A stretch of DNA of 39,063 nt, from contig CANFXC010000021.1 in NCBI GenBank assembly GCA_947450765.1, positions 1 to 39,063 of the forward strand, given 5' to 3'. Shown here in pieces: positions 27,882 through 36,364 of this stretch. Each line of letters opens with the position of its first letter. The first letter of the stretch is position 1. The DNA is from Comamonadaceae bacterium. GTDB taxonomy: Bacteria > Pseudomonadota > Gammaproteobacteria > Burkholderiales > Burkholderiaceae_C. The position numbers were made by a program, and so were the translations under genes. The notes under the pieces are model-generated. The model ran no database searches, was not told the DNA's origin, and saw only the letters and a program-made list of their open reading frames with translations.

Positions 27882-30502
27882 ACCCGCTCGGCCACCCAGG
27901 CCTGAACAGAATCAAGTGCAGCGCTGACGCGCGACGGATCGGTGCCGCCGGCCATGGCCATGTCGGCCTTGCCGCCGCCTTTGCCGCCCACTTGCTGCGC
28001 CACAAAATTGACCAGTTCGCCGGCTTTGACTTTGCCCGTGCTGTCAGCGGTGACACCGGCGGCGATTTGCACCTTGTCACCGTCGACAGCAGCCAGCACG
28101 ATGACGGCTGTCTTGAGCTTGTCTTTGAGCTTGTCCATGGTGTCGCGCAAGGTCTTGGCGTCAGCGCCTTCTAGGCGTGCAGCCAACACTTTCACGCCGT
28201 TGATGTCGATGGCTTGCAGCATCAGCTCGTCACCTTGCGATGAAGCCAGTTTGCCTTTCAGCGCGGTCACTTCTTTTTCAAGCGCGCGCACTTGGTCCAG
28301 CACTTGGCCGATGCGGCTTTGTAGCTCGACCGGGCTGGCCTTGAGCGATGATGCGGCCGCCTGCACCGTGGCTTCCAGCGACTGCAGATAAGCCAGCGCG
28401 TTCGCACCCGTCACGGCCTCAATACGGCGCACACCTGCCGCCACACCGCTTTCGCCAACAATCTTGAACAGGCCGATGTCGCCGGTGCGGCCCACGTGGG
28501 TGCCACCGCAAAGTTCCTTGCTGCTGCCGATGCTCAAGACGCGCACAGTCTCGCCGTACTTTTCGCCGAAGAGCATCATGGCGCCAGTTTTTTGCGCTGA
28601 CTCCAAGTCCATCACGGCAGCGTCAGTCGCGGCGTTGGCCAGAATTTCGGTGTTGACGCGAATCTCGATTTCACGAATCTGTGCGTCAGTCACAGGAGCG
28701 TTGTGTGCGAAGTCAAAGCGCGTGCGCTCGGGGTTCACCAAGCTGCCTTTTTGCTGCACGTGTGTGCCCAGCACTTCACGCAAAGCCTTGTGCATCAAAT
28801 GCGTGGCGCTGTGGTTGCGCACGGTGGCTGCGCGCAGGGCCAAGTTCACCTGCGCGGAGACATGATCGCCGACGTTCAGCGTGCCTTGGGCTACTTCGCC
28901 GTGGTGACCAAACACATCGGCCTTGATGCGCTGCGTGTCGCCGACCTCAAAGCGGGCTGAGCCACTGACCAGCGCGCCTTCGTCGCCAACCTGACCGCCG
29001 CTCTCCGCATAAAAAGGCGTGGTGTCCAGTACCACCACTCCAGTTTGGCCAGCATTCAAAGCGACCACCGGCACGCCGTCGAGGTACAGCGCAACAATCT
29101 TGGCGTCAGCTTGCAACTGCTCGTAACCGACGAATTCATTGCCCGCGCCGGTGTAGTCCAGCGCACGGTCCATCTTGAACTTGCCGGCGGCACGCGCCTG
29201 CGTCTTTTGCTTTTCCATCGCCACGGCAAAGCCGGCTTCGTCGACGCTGAGACCGCGCTCGCGGCACACGTCAGCCGACAAATCAAGCGGAAAACCGTAG
29301 GTATCGTGCAGCTTGAAGGCGACCTCGCCCGGCAACACAGCAACGCCGCCGACCAAGGCAGCGTCGAGTATCTCCATGCCGATGGCCAGCGTTTCAAAAA
29401 AGCGCTCTTCTTCGGTCTTCAAAATATCGGTGATGCGCTTTTCATCGGCTTTGAGGCGTGGGTAAGCGTCACCCATCTGCAGCACCAAGTCAGCCACCAG
29501 CTTGTGAAAAAACGGTGTCTTTTTACCCAGCTTGTAGCCATGACGAATCGCCCGACGAATGATTCGGCGCTGCACATAGCCACGGCCTTCGTTGGACGGC
29601 ACGACACCGTCGCTGACCAAAAATGCGGTGGCGCGAATGTGGTCGGCAATGACGAACAAGGACTTGTTGCCCAAGTCGGTCGCGCCTGTTTCACGCGCTG
29701 CGGCTTTGATCAGCGCGTCAAAAATATCGATCTCGTAGTTGCTGTGAACGTGCTGAAGAATGGCGGCCAAACGCTCCAAGCCCATGCCCGTGTCGACACA
29801 AGGCGCAGGCAACGGTTTGACAGAGCCGTCGGGCTGCATGTCGAACTGCATGAAGACGTTGTTCCAAATCTCAATGTAGCGGTCGCCGTCTTGTTCGGGC
29901 GAACCGGGTGGGCCACCGGCGATCTCGGGGCCGTGGTCAAAAAAGATCTCGCTGCACGGACCGCAGGGGCCGGTGTCGGCCATCATCCAAAAATTGTCTG
30001 ACTGGTACTTGGCGCCCTTGTTGTCGCCAATGCGCACCACGCGCTCAGGCGGCAAGCCAATCTCTTTGGTCCAGATGTCGTAGGCCTCGTCGTCGTCAAT
30101 GTAGACCGTGGCCCAGAGCTTGTCTGCTGGCAATTTGTAGACTTCGGTCAGCAGTTCCCAAGCCCACTTCAGCGACTCACGCTTGAAGTAGTCGCCGAAG
30201 CTCCAGTTGCCCAGCATCTCGAAAAACGTGTGGTGACGCGCGGTGTAACCGACGTTTTCCAAGTCATTGTGTTTACCGCCGGCGCGCAAGCAAGCTTGCA
30301 CTGACGCAGCACGCACATAAGGGCGTTTGTCTTCACCGAGAAACACATCTTTGAACTGCACCATGCCTGAGTTGGTGAACATCAGCGTCGGGTCATTGCC
30401 GGGCACCAGCGGGCTGGACTGCACCACCGTGTGGCCTTTGGACGCGAAGAAATCAAGAAAAGTCTTGCGGATGTCGGCGACGGTGAAATTGGGTTGGCTC
30501 AT
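27878..30502 (-). CDS. alaS: Alanyl-tRNA synthetase
   Basis: 874 residues, full length. Class II aminoacylation domain at the N-terminus ([40 protein letters not shown]), then the tRNA-recognition part. The editing domain has the zinc and catalytic residues HSATH (about residue 563) and CGGTH (about 664) that clear mischarged Ser-tRNA(Ala). The C-Ala domain ends with [15 protein letters not shown], the glycine-rich DHHA1 motif. It is an essential cytosolic enzyme. The ATG start fits the family start [14 protein letters not shown]. It is divergent from the TctC gene at 30639, and tlpA overlaps its 3' end. Confidence 0.98.
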   Translation of the reverse strand: MSQPNFTVADIRKTFLDFFASKGHTVVQSSPLVPGNDPTLMFTNSGMVQFKDVFLGEDKRPYVRAASVQACLRAGGKHNDLENVGYTARHHTFFEMLGNWSFGDYFKRESLKWAWELLTEVYKLPADKLWATVYIDDDEAYDIWTKEIGLPPERVVRIGDNKGAKYQSDNFWMMADTGPCGPCSEIFFDHGPEIAGGPPGSPEQDGDRYIEIWNNVFMQFDMQPDGSVKPLPAPCVDTGMGLERLAAILQHVHSNYEIDIFDALIKAAARETGATDLGNKSLFVIADHIRATAFLVSDGVVPSNEGRGYVQRRIIRRAIRHGYKLGKKTPFFHKLVADLVLQMGDAYPRLKADEKRITDILKTEEERFFETLAIGMEILDAALVGGVAVLPGEVAFKLHDTYGFPLDLSADVCRERGLSVDEAGFAVAMEKQKTQARAAGKFKMDRALDYTGAGNEFVGYEQLQADAKIVALYLDGVPVVALNAGQTGVVVLDTTPFYAESGGQVGDEGALVSGSARFEVGDTQRIKADVFGHHGEVAQGTLNVGDHVSAQVNLALRAATVRNHSATHLMHKALREVLGTHVQQKGSLVNPERTRFDFAHNAPVTDAQIREIEIRVNTEILANAATDAAVMDLESAQKTGAMMLFGEKYGETVRVLSIGSSKELCGGTHVGRTGDIGLFKIVGESGVAAGVRRIEAVTGANALAYLQSLEATVQAAASSLKASPVELQSRIGQVLDQVRALEKEVTALKGKLASSQGDELMLQAIDINGVKVLAARLEGADAKTLRDTMDKLKDKLKTAVIVLAAVDGDKVQIAAGVTADSTGKVKAGELVNFVAQQVGGKGGGKADMAMAGGTDPSRVSAALDSVQAWVAERV

Positions 30503-30577
30503 CTTGGAAGGGCTCTGTTGACCTCAGGCCCGCGAAGGCCTAGGTTGCATATAAGTGCTTGTTTCGGGTAACCCATG

Positions 30578-30583
30578 ATTATA
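30578..30583 (-). promoter_or_regulatory. Candidate -10 box for alaS
   Basis: On the minus strand a perfect TATAAT occurs 76 bases before the alaS start. A matching -35 hexamer at 16-18 bp spacing is poor (TGGTAA at best). A small GGGTAACCC dyad (30566-30574) lies just downstream of the box. The assignment rests on the hexamer alone. Confidence 0.35.
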
Positions 30584-30638
30584 AGTTTTGAGGCACGCCG
30601 TTACCATCGCTGCCAAGATCGACCCACTGGACACGACC

Positions 30639-31673
30639 ATGACAGATAAAAATCCAGCTTTTTTGCCTAGACCCCTCGCCCCCTCAGAGGTCAACGGCAC
30701 CCGCCGAAAACTACTGCAGACTGCGGCGGCCACCCTGGCCGCACCGTGGGCAATGACCCATGCTGCAGGTCAAATTGCGGGCGGCAAAACCATCACGCTG
30801 GTTGTGTCTTATGCCGCAGGCGGTGGTGCCGATTTGATGGCGCGCCTGATTGCGCCCCGCTTGGCGGAGGCTTTGGGTCAAACCGTGGTGGTCGACAACA
30901 AGCCCGGGGCCAGCGGTCAGATAGCGGCCAGCCAAGTGGCGCGCGCCACGCCCGATGGCACACAACTCTTGCTCGACGCATCGTCCTTTGCGGTTAACCC
31001 GTCACTGTTTCCCAAGCTGCCCTACGACTCAGAAAAAGCCTTCACGCCGTTGGCCGTCTTGGCACTTTTCCCCAACGTATTGGTGTGTTCGCCCCAGTTT
31101 GAAGCCAAGAGCGTGCAGGACCTTGTCAAACTGGCCAAGACCAAGCCGGGTCAGATTTCCTACGCCTCGTCAGGCAACGGTTCCGCGCAACACTTGGCAG
31201 GTGCGCTGTTTGAAGCGCGCGCCGGCGTGAGCTTGGTGCATGTGCCTTACCGCGGTGGCGGACCCGCGATGAATGACGTCATGGCCGGGCAAGTGCCGCT
31301 GTTCTTTGCCAACGTCGCGTCGTCGCTGGGACAAATCCAATCGGGCCGACTGCGTCCATTGGCGGTGACCAGCCGCCTGCGCACCCGCGCGCTGCCCGAC
31401 ATTCCGACCATGCAAGAAGCGGGCGTTGCCGCGTATGAAGTGTTGGAGTGGAACCCGGTGCTCGGCCCCGCCGGCATGGACCCACAGGTCAAGTCCACAT
31501 TGGTTGCAGCCCTGCGCAAAGCGATGGCCGACCCGGAAGTGCTGGGCCGCATCCGCGCTTTGAGCGGCGAGGTTTTTCCTGACGGTGTCGATGGCCGTGT
31601 CGCGGCTTTTCTCAAAGCCCAGCAAACCCAATGGGCTCAAGTAGTACGGGACCGGAAAATCACCGTCGGGTAA
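30639..31673 (+). CDS. TctC/Bug-family substrate-binding protein with Tat leader
   Basis: 344 residues from this ATG. The leader contains TRRKLLQTAAATLAAPWAMTHA, a twin-arginine signal. The Bug domain follows, with VVSYAAGGGADLMARL, VVVDNKPGASGQIAA, LLLDASSFAVNP, ISYASSGNGSAQHLAG and VPYRGGGPAMNDVMAGQV. It binds an unknown carboxylate in the periplasm. An in-frame TTG at 30588 was rejected as it only adds a non-signal-like stretch. The ribosome site is weak. No tctAB is nearby; gabD begins 115 bp downstream on the same strand but no functional link is evident. It is divergent from alaS. Confidence 0.9.
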   Translation: MTDKNPAFLPRPLAPSEVNGTRRKLLQTAAATLAAPWAMTHAAGQIAGGKTITLVVSYAAGGGADLMARLIAPRLAEALGQTVVVDNKPGASGQIAASQVARATPDGTQLLLDASSFAVNPSLFPKLPYDSEKAFTPLAVLALFPNVLVCSPQFEAKSVQDLVKLAKTKPGQISYASSGNGSAQHLAGALFEARAGVSLVHVPYRGGGPAMNDVMAGQVPLFFANVASSLGQIQSGRLRPLAVTSRLRTRALPDIPTMQEAGVAAYEVLEWNPVLGPAGMDPQVKSTLVAALRKAMADPEVLGRIRALSGEVFPDGVDGRVAAFLKAQQTQWAQVVRDRKITVG

Positions 31674-31788
31674 TGGCGGTCGAACTCACTCGGGCAGCCT
31701 AAACAGCCCAAGCCGCTTTAAAAATTCCTGTAAAGTTAAACGTCAATCCCATCACCGGGACGCATCAACACAACAGAGACTCAACACA

Positions 31789-33267
31789 ATGGACATGAAA
31801 ACCTCCCCCCTTGCCCTGCTCAATGACCCGACTCTTTTAAAGACCGATGCACTCATCAATGGCCAATGGGTTCAGGGCAGCAACCGGTTCGATGTGAACG
31901 ACCCCGCCACCGGCCTGAAACTCGCCGACGTCGCGAATCTTGGACCCCAAGACGCCAACGCGGCCATTGACGCGGCCAACGCGGCCCTGCCCGCCTGGCG
32001 CAACAAAACCGGCAAAGAACGCCACGGGATTTTGCTCAAGTGGTACCAGTTGCTGATGGCCAATGTGGAAGACTTGGGCCGCATCATGACCGCCGAGCAA
32101 GGCAAGCCCTTTGCTGAAGCCAAAGGCGAAGTCGCTTACGGTGCCAGCTTTGTCGAGTGGTACGCCGAAGAGGCCAAGCGCGTGAACGGCGAAACGCTGC
32201 CACAGTTTGACAACAACCGCCGTCTGATGGTGTTGAAGCAACCCATTGGCGTGTGCGCAGCCATCACGCCGTGGAATTTTCCGCTGGCCATGATCACCCG
32301 CAAAGTCGCCCCCGCACTGGCCGCCGGTTGCACGGTGGTCATCAAGCCTGCCGAGCTGACGCCGCTGAGCGCGCTGGCCGCCGCCGAGCTGGCCCTGCGC
32401 GCGGGTATTCCACCGGGCGTGCTGAACGTATTGACCGCTGACGGCGACAACTCCATTGCGGTGGGCAAGGTTTTTTGCGCCAGCGACGTGGTGCGCCACA
32501 TCAGCTTCACCGGTTCCACAGAAGTCGGCCGTATCTTGATGGCGCAAAGCGCGCCGACAGTCAAAAAACTCGCCCTTGAACTTGGCGGCAATGCACCCTT
32601 CATCGTCTTTGATGACGCCGATGTGGACTCCGCGGTTGAAGGCGCGATGGCCAGCAAATACCGCAACGCCGGCCAGACCTGCGTCTGCGCCAACCGCATT
32701 TATGTGCAAGACGGGGTGTACGACGCCTTCGTCGAAAAATTCTCAGCCAAGGTCAAGGCACTCAAGGTCGGCAACGGCTTTGACGACGGTGTGGTGCAAG
32801 GCCCGCTGATCGAAGACGCAGCCATTGAAAAAGTCAAACGCCATGTGGCCGATGCCTTGGCCAAAGGCGGCAAGCTGATGGCCGGCGGCAAGGCGCTGAC
32901 GGGTCAGTTCTTCGAGCCCACCGTGATCTCGGAAGCCACCAGCGACATGCTTTGCGCGCGCGAAGAAACCTTCGGTCCGTTTGCGCCTGTGTTCCGTTTC
33001 AAGAACGAACAAGAAGCCGTCGACGCCGCCAACAACACCGAGTTCGGTCTGGCCAGCTACTTTTACAGCCGCGACATCGGCCGCATTTACCGCGTGGCAG
33101 AAGCCCTCGAATACGGCATGGTCGGCATCAACGTCGGCGTGATCGCCACCGAGCACGTGCCCTTCGGTGGCGTCAAGCAATCCGGCCTCGGTCGCGAAGG
33201 CTCCAGCCACGGCATGGACGAGTACTTGGAAATGAAATACCTCTGCTTGGGTGACATTCAGAAGTAA
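31789..33267 (+). CDS. gabD: NAD(P)-dependent succinate-semialdehyde dehydrogenase
   Basis: 492 residues. ALDH-superfamily enzyme converting succinate semialdehyde to succinate. The catalytic cysteine is in GQTCVCANR, with the second cysteine of the redox-switch pair found in SSADH; the general base E is in LELGGNAPF; the NAD-binding motif is FTGSTEVGR. Substrate-specificity blocks around GVIATEHVPFGGVKQSGLGREGS are of the GabD type. A related role on glycolaldehyde, glutarate semialdehyde or other aldehydes cannot be excluded. Two ATGs (31789, 31795) are possible; neither has a strong ribosome site. No gabT is in the window. A hairpin terminator follows at 33273. Confidence 0.93.
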   Translation: MDMKTSPLALLNDPTLLKTDALINGQWVQGSNRFDVNDPATGLKLADVANLGPQDANAAIDAANAALPAWRNKTGKERHGILLKWYQLLMANVEDLGRIMTAEQGKPFAEAKGEVAYGASFVEWYAEEAKRVNGETLPQFDNNRRLMVLKQPIGVCAAITPWNFPLAMITRKVAPALAAGCTVVIKPAELTPLSALAAAELALRAGIPPGVLNVLTADGDNSIAVGKVFCASDVVRHISFTGSTEVGRILMAQSAPTVKKLALELGGNAPFIVFDDADVDSAVEGAMASKYRNAGQTCVCANRIYVQDGVYDAFVEKFSAKVKALKVGNGFDDGVVQGPLIEDAAIEKVKRHVADALAKGGKLMAGGKALTGQFFEPTVISEATSDMLCAREETFGPFAPVFRFKNEQEAVDAANNTEFGLASYFYSRDIGRIYRVAEALEYGMVGINVGVIATEHVPFGGVKQSGLGREGSSHGMDEYLEMKYLCLGDIQK

Positions 33268-33272
33268 ACACG

Positions 33273-33296
33273 CTGGCGGCAGACATTCGCCGCCAG
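33273..33296 (+). terminator. Terminator after gabD
   Basis: CTGGCGGC (33273-33280) and GCCGCCAG (33289-33296) form a perfect 8-bp GC-rich stem with an 8-base loop, 5 bases after the gabD stop. TCGTTT follows, so the T-tract is short. It lies between the convergent gabD and nucleotidyltransferase remnant and could stop transcription from both sides. Confidence 0.7.
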
Positions 33297-33300
33297 TCGT

Positions 33301-33663
33301 TTAATCTGCTTTTGGTAAAAGCCGGCGTAAAGCCCGAAGCCGCTGCCACAACACGGCTTTAGGCAAATTCATCGTCCGTATGCCATATTGGTCTGCCCGC
33401 ACCTCACGGGCTTGCACCAAAGGCGGCGCATCTTTTTGAGTGATGGCGGCCAGCCCGCCAGACCCCGTCAGCAGTTGGCGCAGATCCCGATAGCTTGAAA
33501 CATCGGAAACCAAAAAATCTATGTCGACCGATTCTCGGTACTCGCCGAAGCGCAATGCCATCGCGGTTCCACCGCCAAACAAGCACTGGCTGTCCCTGAG
33601 TAAGGCGCCATCAAGGACCCGCAGCACTTGCGCAATGCGCTGATGATGCGGACGCTCAAACAA
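33301..33663 (-). pseudogene. Truncated AbiEii/AbiGii-type nucleotidyltransferase (toxin remnant)
   Basis: 120 residues from a TTG that overlaps the XRE gene's stop by 8 bases. The N-terminal part has the nucleotidyltransferase core: LFGGGTAMALRFG (G30-G32) and D47-x-D49 in SVDIDFLV. Complete members of this family are usually over 200 residues; here similarity appears to stop near RADQYGIRTM (about residue 98), and the last 22 residues are arginine/leucine-rich and look unrelated. The reading frame then stops 4 bp from the gabD terminator. This suggests loss of the 3' half by deletion. A natural short variant (MNT-like) is the alternative. The intact XRE gene upstream would be its antitoxin-type partner. 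Confidence 0.65.
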
Positions 33664-34144
33664 GCGAATGCTCCGACCCCAAAGCCAAACGCAAGGCCTC
33701 AATCAGATGCGTTTCGCGTGGTGTCAAAGCCGCCACATCCATGTGCCTCCAATTTCGCTCGTAAATGCTCAATGCCTCAGTCGGCGTCAAGGTATCGGTG
33801 CCGTGGACTTGCCAGGAAAGTTGCTTGAGCTGCGGGTAATCCGCCAGCGTCACCCGCACCGGAATCCAACCCTCACGCTCGTCTGTTGCCGCCACAGGTA
33901 GCGGCTTAGGCTGAATGAGTCCGAACGCCAGACCGAGTGCAGCCATGGCATTCAGGTACGCCCCCATGGTCACAGAAGGTTCACCGTTTTCAATCCTGTG
34001 CAGGGTGACGCGCGACATGCCAGCGGCTTCAGCCGTAGCGGCGGCGCTCACGTGCAGCGCCTTTCGACTGGCCTTGATTTGCTGGCCAAGCAGACGCAGC
34101 CTGTCAGCGACGGCAGCCGTGATAAGGGGAGATGTTGACGGCAT
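33656..34144 (-). CDS. XRE-family HTH regulator (antitoxin-like partner)
   Basis: 162 residues. The helix-turn-helix lies in about 15-75 (LGQQIKASRKALHVSAAATAEAAGMSRVTLHRIENGEPSVTMGAYL). The C-terminal region (about 85-162) has no fold I recognise, but ends with LTPRETHLIEALRLALG. The gene directly precedes and overlaps the nucleotidyltransferase remnant, as in HTH/AbiEii-type toxin-antitoxin pairs. Start choice: a TTG at 34165 and an ATG at 34156 fall inside the -10/-35 region, whereas the ATG at 34144 lies just after the expected transcription start, so the message would be almost leaderless. A nested dyad over the promoter suggests autoregulation. Confidence 0.85.
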   Translation of the reverse strand: MPSTSPLITAAVADRLRLLGQQIKASRKALHVSAAATAEAAGMSRVTLHRIENGEPSVTMGAYLNAMAALGLAFGLIQPKPLPVAATDEREGWIPVRVTLADYPQLKQLSWQVHGTDTLTPTEALSIYERNWRHMDVAALTPRETHLIEALRLALGSEHSLV

Positions 34145-34147
34145 AGT

Positions 34148-34193
34148 GTTTCTCATTTTATTCAAATAGAAGTATTTGTCAATAATGAGAAAC
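34148..34193. repeat. Nested inverted repeats over the XRE promoter (operator candidate)
   Basis: Outer arms GTTTCTCATT (34148-34157) and AATGAGAAAC (34184-34193) are perfect 10-bp inverted repeats. Inside them CAAATA (34163-34168) and TATTTG (34173-34178) form a second dyad with the same centre. The outer arms flank the -35 and overlap the -10 box and the likely start point, as expected for an autorepressor operator. The protein that binds is presumed to be the XRE product. Confidence 0.7.
34155..34182 (-). promoter_or_regulatory. Sigma-70-type promoter of the XRE gene
   Basis: On the minus strand TTGACA (34182-34177) is followed after 16 bases by TAAAAT (34160-34155), 11 of 12 consensus bases. 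Transcription should begin near 34148, only about 4 bases before the ATG at 34144, predicting a nearly leaderless mRNA. Confidence 0.7.
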
Positions 34194-34237
34194 GTAAAGT
34201 TAGAATCCCGACCACCCAGCAGAATTCTTAAATAGCG

Positions 34238-34699
34238 TCAGTTCGTGGCTTTCCAGCTGCCATCCGCCTGACGGCAAGCCGTGCCATACACAGTCTCGGC
34301 CTTGCCCGCCACCACAGAGCGAACCGTGTACTCGCGGCACGGGCCGGTGCTGGCGTCATAGGTGCGGGTTGGCGTCACGGTGTATTGATTGCGCGAGTCG
34401 GGATTGACCCAGCTTGTTGGAACGGAAGTGCGCACGTTTTCCAGCGCGTGCGCCGTTTTCAGCCGATCAGTTTGGTCCATCGACCGGCCCACGTTGCCTC
34501 CCACCGTGGCGCCGATCATGGTGCCCACAATGGTGGCCGCCGTGCGCCCACTGCCTTGCCCGACCTGCGAGCCGAGCACACCGCCCAACAGACCGCCAAT
34601 GATCATGCCGCCCTGCTCCTGCTGACCTTGCTGGGTCGCACACCCGGACAACGATGCGGCCAAGGCAGATAAAAGTAAAAACTTGTGAACGAATTTCAT
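34238..34699 (-). CDS. Glycine-zipper 2TM-domain outer-membrane lipoprotein
   Basis: 153 residues. Lipoprotein signal MKFVHKFLLLSALAASLSGC with lipobox Cys20. Residues about 31-72 are a glycine zipper (GGMIIGGLLGGVLGSQVGQGSG, then GTMIGATVGGNVGRSMD) of the Rickettsia 17-kDa antigen type. The C-terminal part (CREYTVRSVVAGKAETVYGTACRQADGSWK) is the usual SH3-like tail with two cysteines. Such proteins sit in the outer-membrane or periplasmic face and affect envelope stability; the role here is unknown. AGGAGG lies 6 bases before the ATG, so 34699 is the start; an in-frame upstream start at 34735 is rejected. Single-gene unit. Confidence 0.92.
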   Translation of the reverse strand: MKFVHKFLLLSALAASLSGCATQQGQQEQGGMIIGGLLGGVLGSQVGQGSGRTAATIVGTMIGATVGGNVGRSMDQTDRLKTAHALENVRTSVPTSWVNPDSRNQYTVTPTRTYDASTGPCREYTVRSVVAGKAETVYGTACRQADGSWKATN

Positions 34700-34788
34700 G
34701 CCAACCTCCTGAAGGGGAAAAAGAGTCGAAGCCACTAAAAATCTTAGTGACTGAGACGCCTCAGAAGTTGACGTACCTCAAACATCCG

Positions 34789-35742
34789 TCAGAGTCTGGT
34801 TGCGGATGAGGGACTGAATGCTCGGCCGTTGGTTTGACCATCAGAAAGATCCCCTGCTGCCTGAAACCTCTCCCGTAAAAATTCCAAAAATAGCCGGACG
34901 CGTCCGGGCATGTTGTGGCGGCTGGGGTAGACCGCGTAGATGTCGAGCCCGATCGGCTGGAAAGCCGGCAACACGACTCTCAGTGCTTTTTCTCGAATGT
35001 CGCGCGCCACCATGTACTGCGGATGCATCGAGATGCCATGGCCGAGCAAGGCCGCATGGCGTAAAGGCTCGCCAAAGTTGGCGCGCATGGAGCCGGTCAC
35101 GCGTATCGATGTTTGTCCATCGGGGCCGGTGAAAGTCCAATAACTGGTCGGCGACTTCAGGGCGTTGACCAAGCAGTCATGTTGCAGTAGTTCGTCCAAG
35201 GACTTGGGCATGCCGCGCGCGGCCAGATAAGACTCTGAAGCCACCAACAATTGCGGCACGCTGCCCAACTTTTGAGCGACCAAACTGGTGTCTTTCAAAG
35301 ACGGGGCAATCCGCAACGACAAGTCCAGACTCTCCCCAGCGATGTCGACCCGGCCGTCATCAAGATGCATAGCGAACTTGATGTCAGGGTTCAAGTCCGA
35401 AAACGCCGTGATCAAGGGCACCAAGTGCGCCGCACCAAACGATGGCGGTGTGCCGATGCGGATCAAGCCTTTGGGCGCACTCACCGCACCGCGAACCCGG
35501 GACTCAACTTCTTCGAAGCGGTGCAACAAATCTGCGCCGTCTTCAAGCAGAAAAAGACCGGCCTCGGTCAAGCTCACGCTCTTGGTGGTGCGCGTCAGCA
35601 ATTGGGCGCCCAAGCTTTCCTCCAGCCATTTGACGTGCTTGGTGACGTTGCCCTTGGCCATGCCAAGGCGCTCAGCCGCTGCCGTAAAACTTCGCCCTCG
35701 AGCTACTTCGGCAAAAATTTCAATGGCTCTGAGTCGGTCCAT
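34789..35742 (-). CDS. LysR-family transcriptional regulator
   Basis: 317 residues from the ATG at 35742, which begins the classic MDRLRAIEIFAEVARGRSFTAAAERLGMAKGNVTKHVKWLEESLG helix-turn-helix. GGGAG lies 9 bases upstream. A longer in-frame ORF upstream (to 35943) is rejected because it runs into the divergent gene. The effector domain (about 90-300) is typical of the CrgA/DsdC-like subgroup (RIGTPPSFGAAHLVPLITAF, LRIAPSLKDTSLVAQKLG). It is divergent from the SnoaL-MAR-TfdA-FAH operon and is the probable activator of it, sensing a pathway compound. The inducer is unknown. Confidence 0.93.
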   Translation of the reverse strand: MDRLRAIEIFAEVARGRSFTAAAERLGMAKGNVTKHVKWLEESLGAQLLTRTTKSVSLTEAGLFLLEDGADLLHRFEEVESRVRGAVSAPKGLIRIGTPPSFGAAHLVPLITAFSDLNPDIKFAMHLDDGRVDIAGESLDLSLRIAPSLKDTSLVAQKLGSVPQLLVASESYLAARGMPKSLDELLQHDCLVNALKSPTSYWTFTGPDGQTSIRVTGSMRANFGEPLRHAALLGHGISMHPQYMVARDIREKALRVVLPAFQPIGLDIYAVYPSRHNMPGRVRLFLEFLRERFQAAGDLSDGQTNGRAFSPSSATRL

Positions 35743-35781
35743 GTGTGCTAACTCCCTGTCTTTAATGCGCGCGTCAACTGT

Positions 35782-35794
35782 TTCGAATTCGAGA
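35782..35794. promoter_or_regulatory. LysR-type T-N11-A box candidate
   Basis: T35782 and A35794 bracket 11 bases containing the perfect palindrome TCGAATTCGA (35783-35792). It lies in the 163-bp interval between the divergent LysR gene and the catabolic operon, 40 bp from the LysR start. This is the arrangement expected of a LysR recognition site. Only sequence form supports it. Confidence 0.4.
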
Positions 35795-35905
35795 ACAATA
35801 CTATTCCATTTTGGGGCTATGGCCGCGCTTGCCTTGTCGATAACATCACGAGTTCTCCGGCCCAAGCTGCGCTGGTTCATTCCCAAAAGACGACGGAGAC
35901 ACCCC

Positions 35906-36364
35906 TTGAGCCATTCCCCAGAATCGACACTCAGCGCCAGCACCCAACTGATTCACCAACTGTTCTATTTTTTGGACGAAGCGGATTACCCGAAGTTGGT
36001 AGAGCTGTTCACGCCACAAGGCACATGGAAGCGTCAAGGCGAGTTGCTGGCAGGCCATCCGCACATACTTCAAGCCCTGTCAAAGCGCCCCACAACGCAG
36101 CGCATTCGTCACGTCATCAGCAACACGTTTTTATCAACTTCGAAGGCAACTTCAGCCTCGCTCACGGCTTACATGACGGCCTACCGTTTTGACAACGGCA
36201 GTCATACAACAGGCTCCGTCAACATCAGCCGGCCTTTCCGGCTGTCCGTGGTGCATGCCAAGTTAGAAACCGTAGACGGTAGCTGGCGCGTGGCCGAACT
36301 GGACCTCGTCCCGGAGTTTGAATTTGCGGCAGACAGCTCGCCTGTGGCAGCGAGTCCGGCATGA
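35906..36364 (+). CDS. SnoaL-like / NTF2-fold domain protein
   Basis: 152 residues. The domain (about 15-140) has the SnoaL_4-type pattern QLIHQLFYFLDEADYPKLVELFTPQGTWKR...LLAGHPHILQAL, RHVISNTFL and WRVAELDLVPEF. Members are small isomerases, dehydratases or dehydrochlorinases, or non-catalytic partners, such as the beta subunits of ring hydroxylases. The start is taken as a TTG at 35906 with GGAG 7 bases upstream, since no ATG is available before the conserved N-terminus. Its stop overlaps the next ATG (ATGA), so it is coupled to the maleylacetate-reductase-family gene. The precise reaction is unknown. Confidence 0.82.
   Translation: MSHSPESTLSASTQLIHQLFYFLDEADYPKLVELFTPQGTWKRQGELLAGHPHILQALSKRPTTQRIRHVISNTFLSTSKATSASLTAYMTAYRFDNGSHTTGSVNISRPFRLSVVHAKLETVDGSWRVAELDLVPEFEFAADSSPVAASPA

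Noticed and set aside
30566..30574. GGGTAACCC palindrome near the alaS -10 box, recalling AlaRS autoregulation in E. coli
   Set aside because: Only 9 bases long and no known similarity to the E. coli site; too little to claim.
35288..35905. 5' extension of the SnoaL-frame ORF opposite the LysR gene
   Set aside because: It is antisense to the LysR coding region; the conserved SnoaL N-terminus and a ribosome site begin only at 35906.
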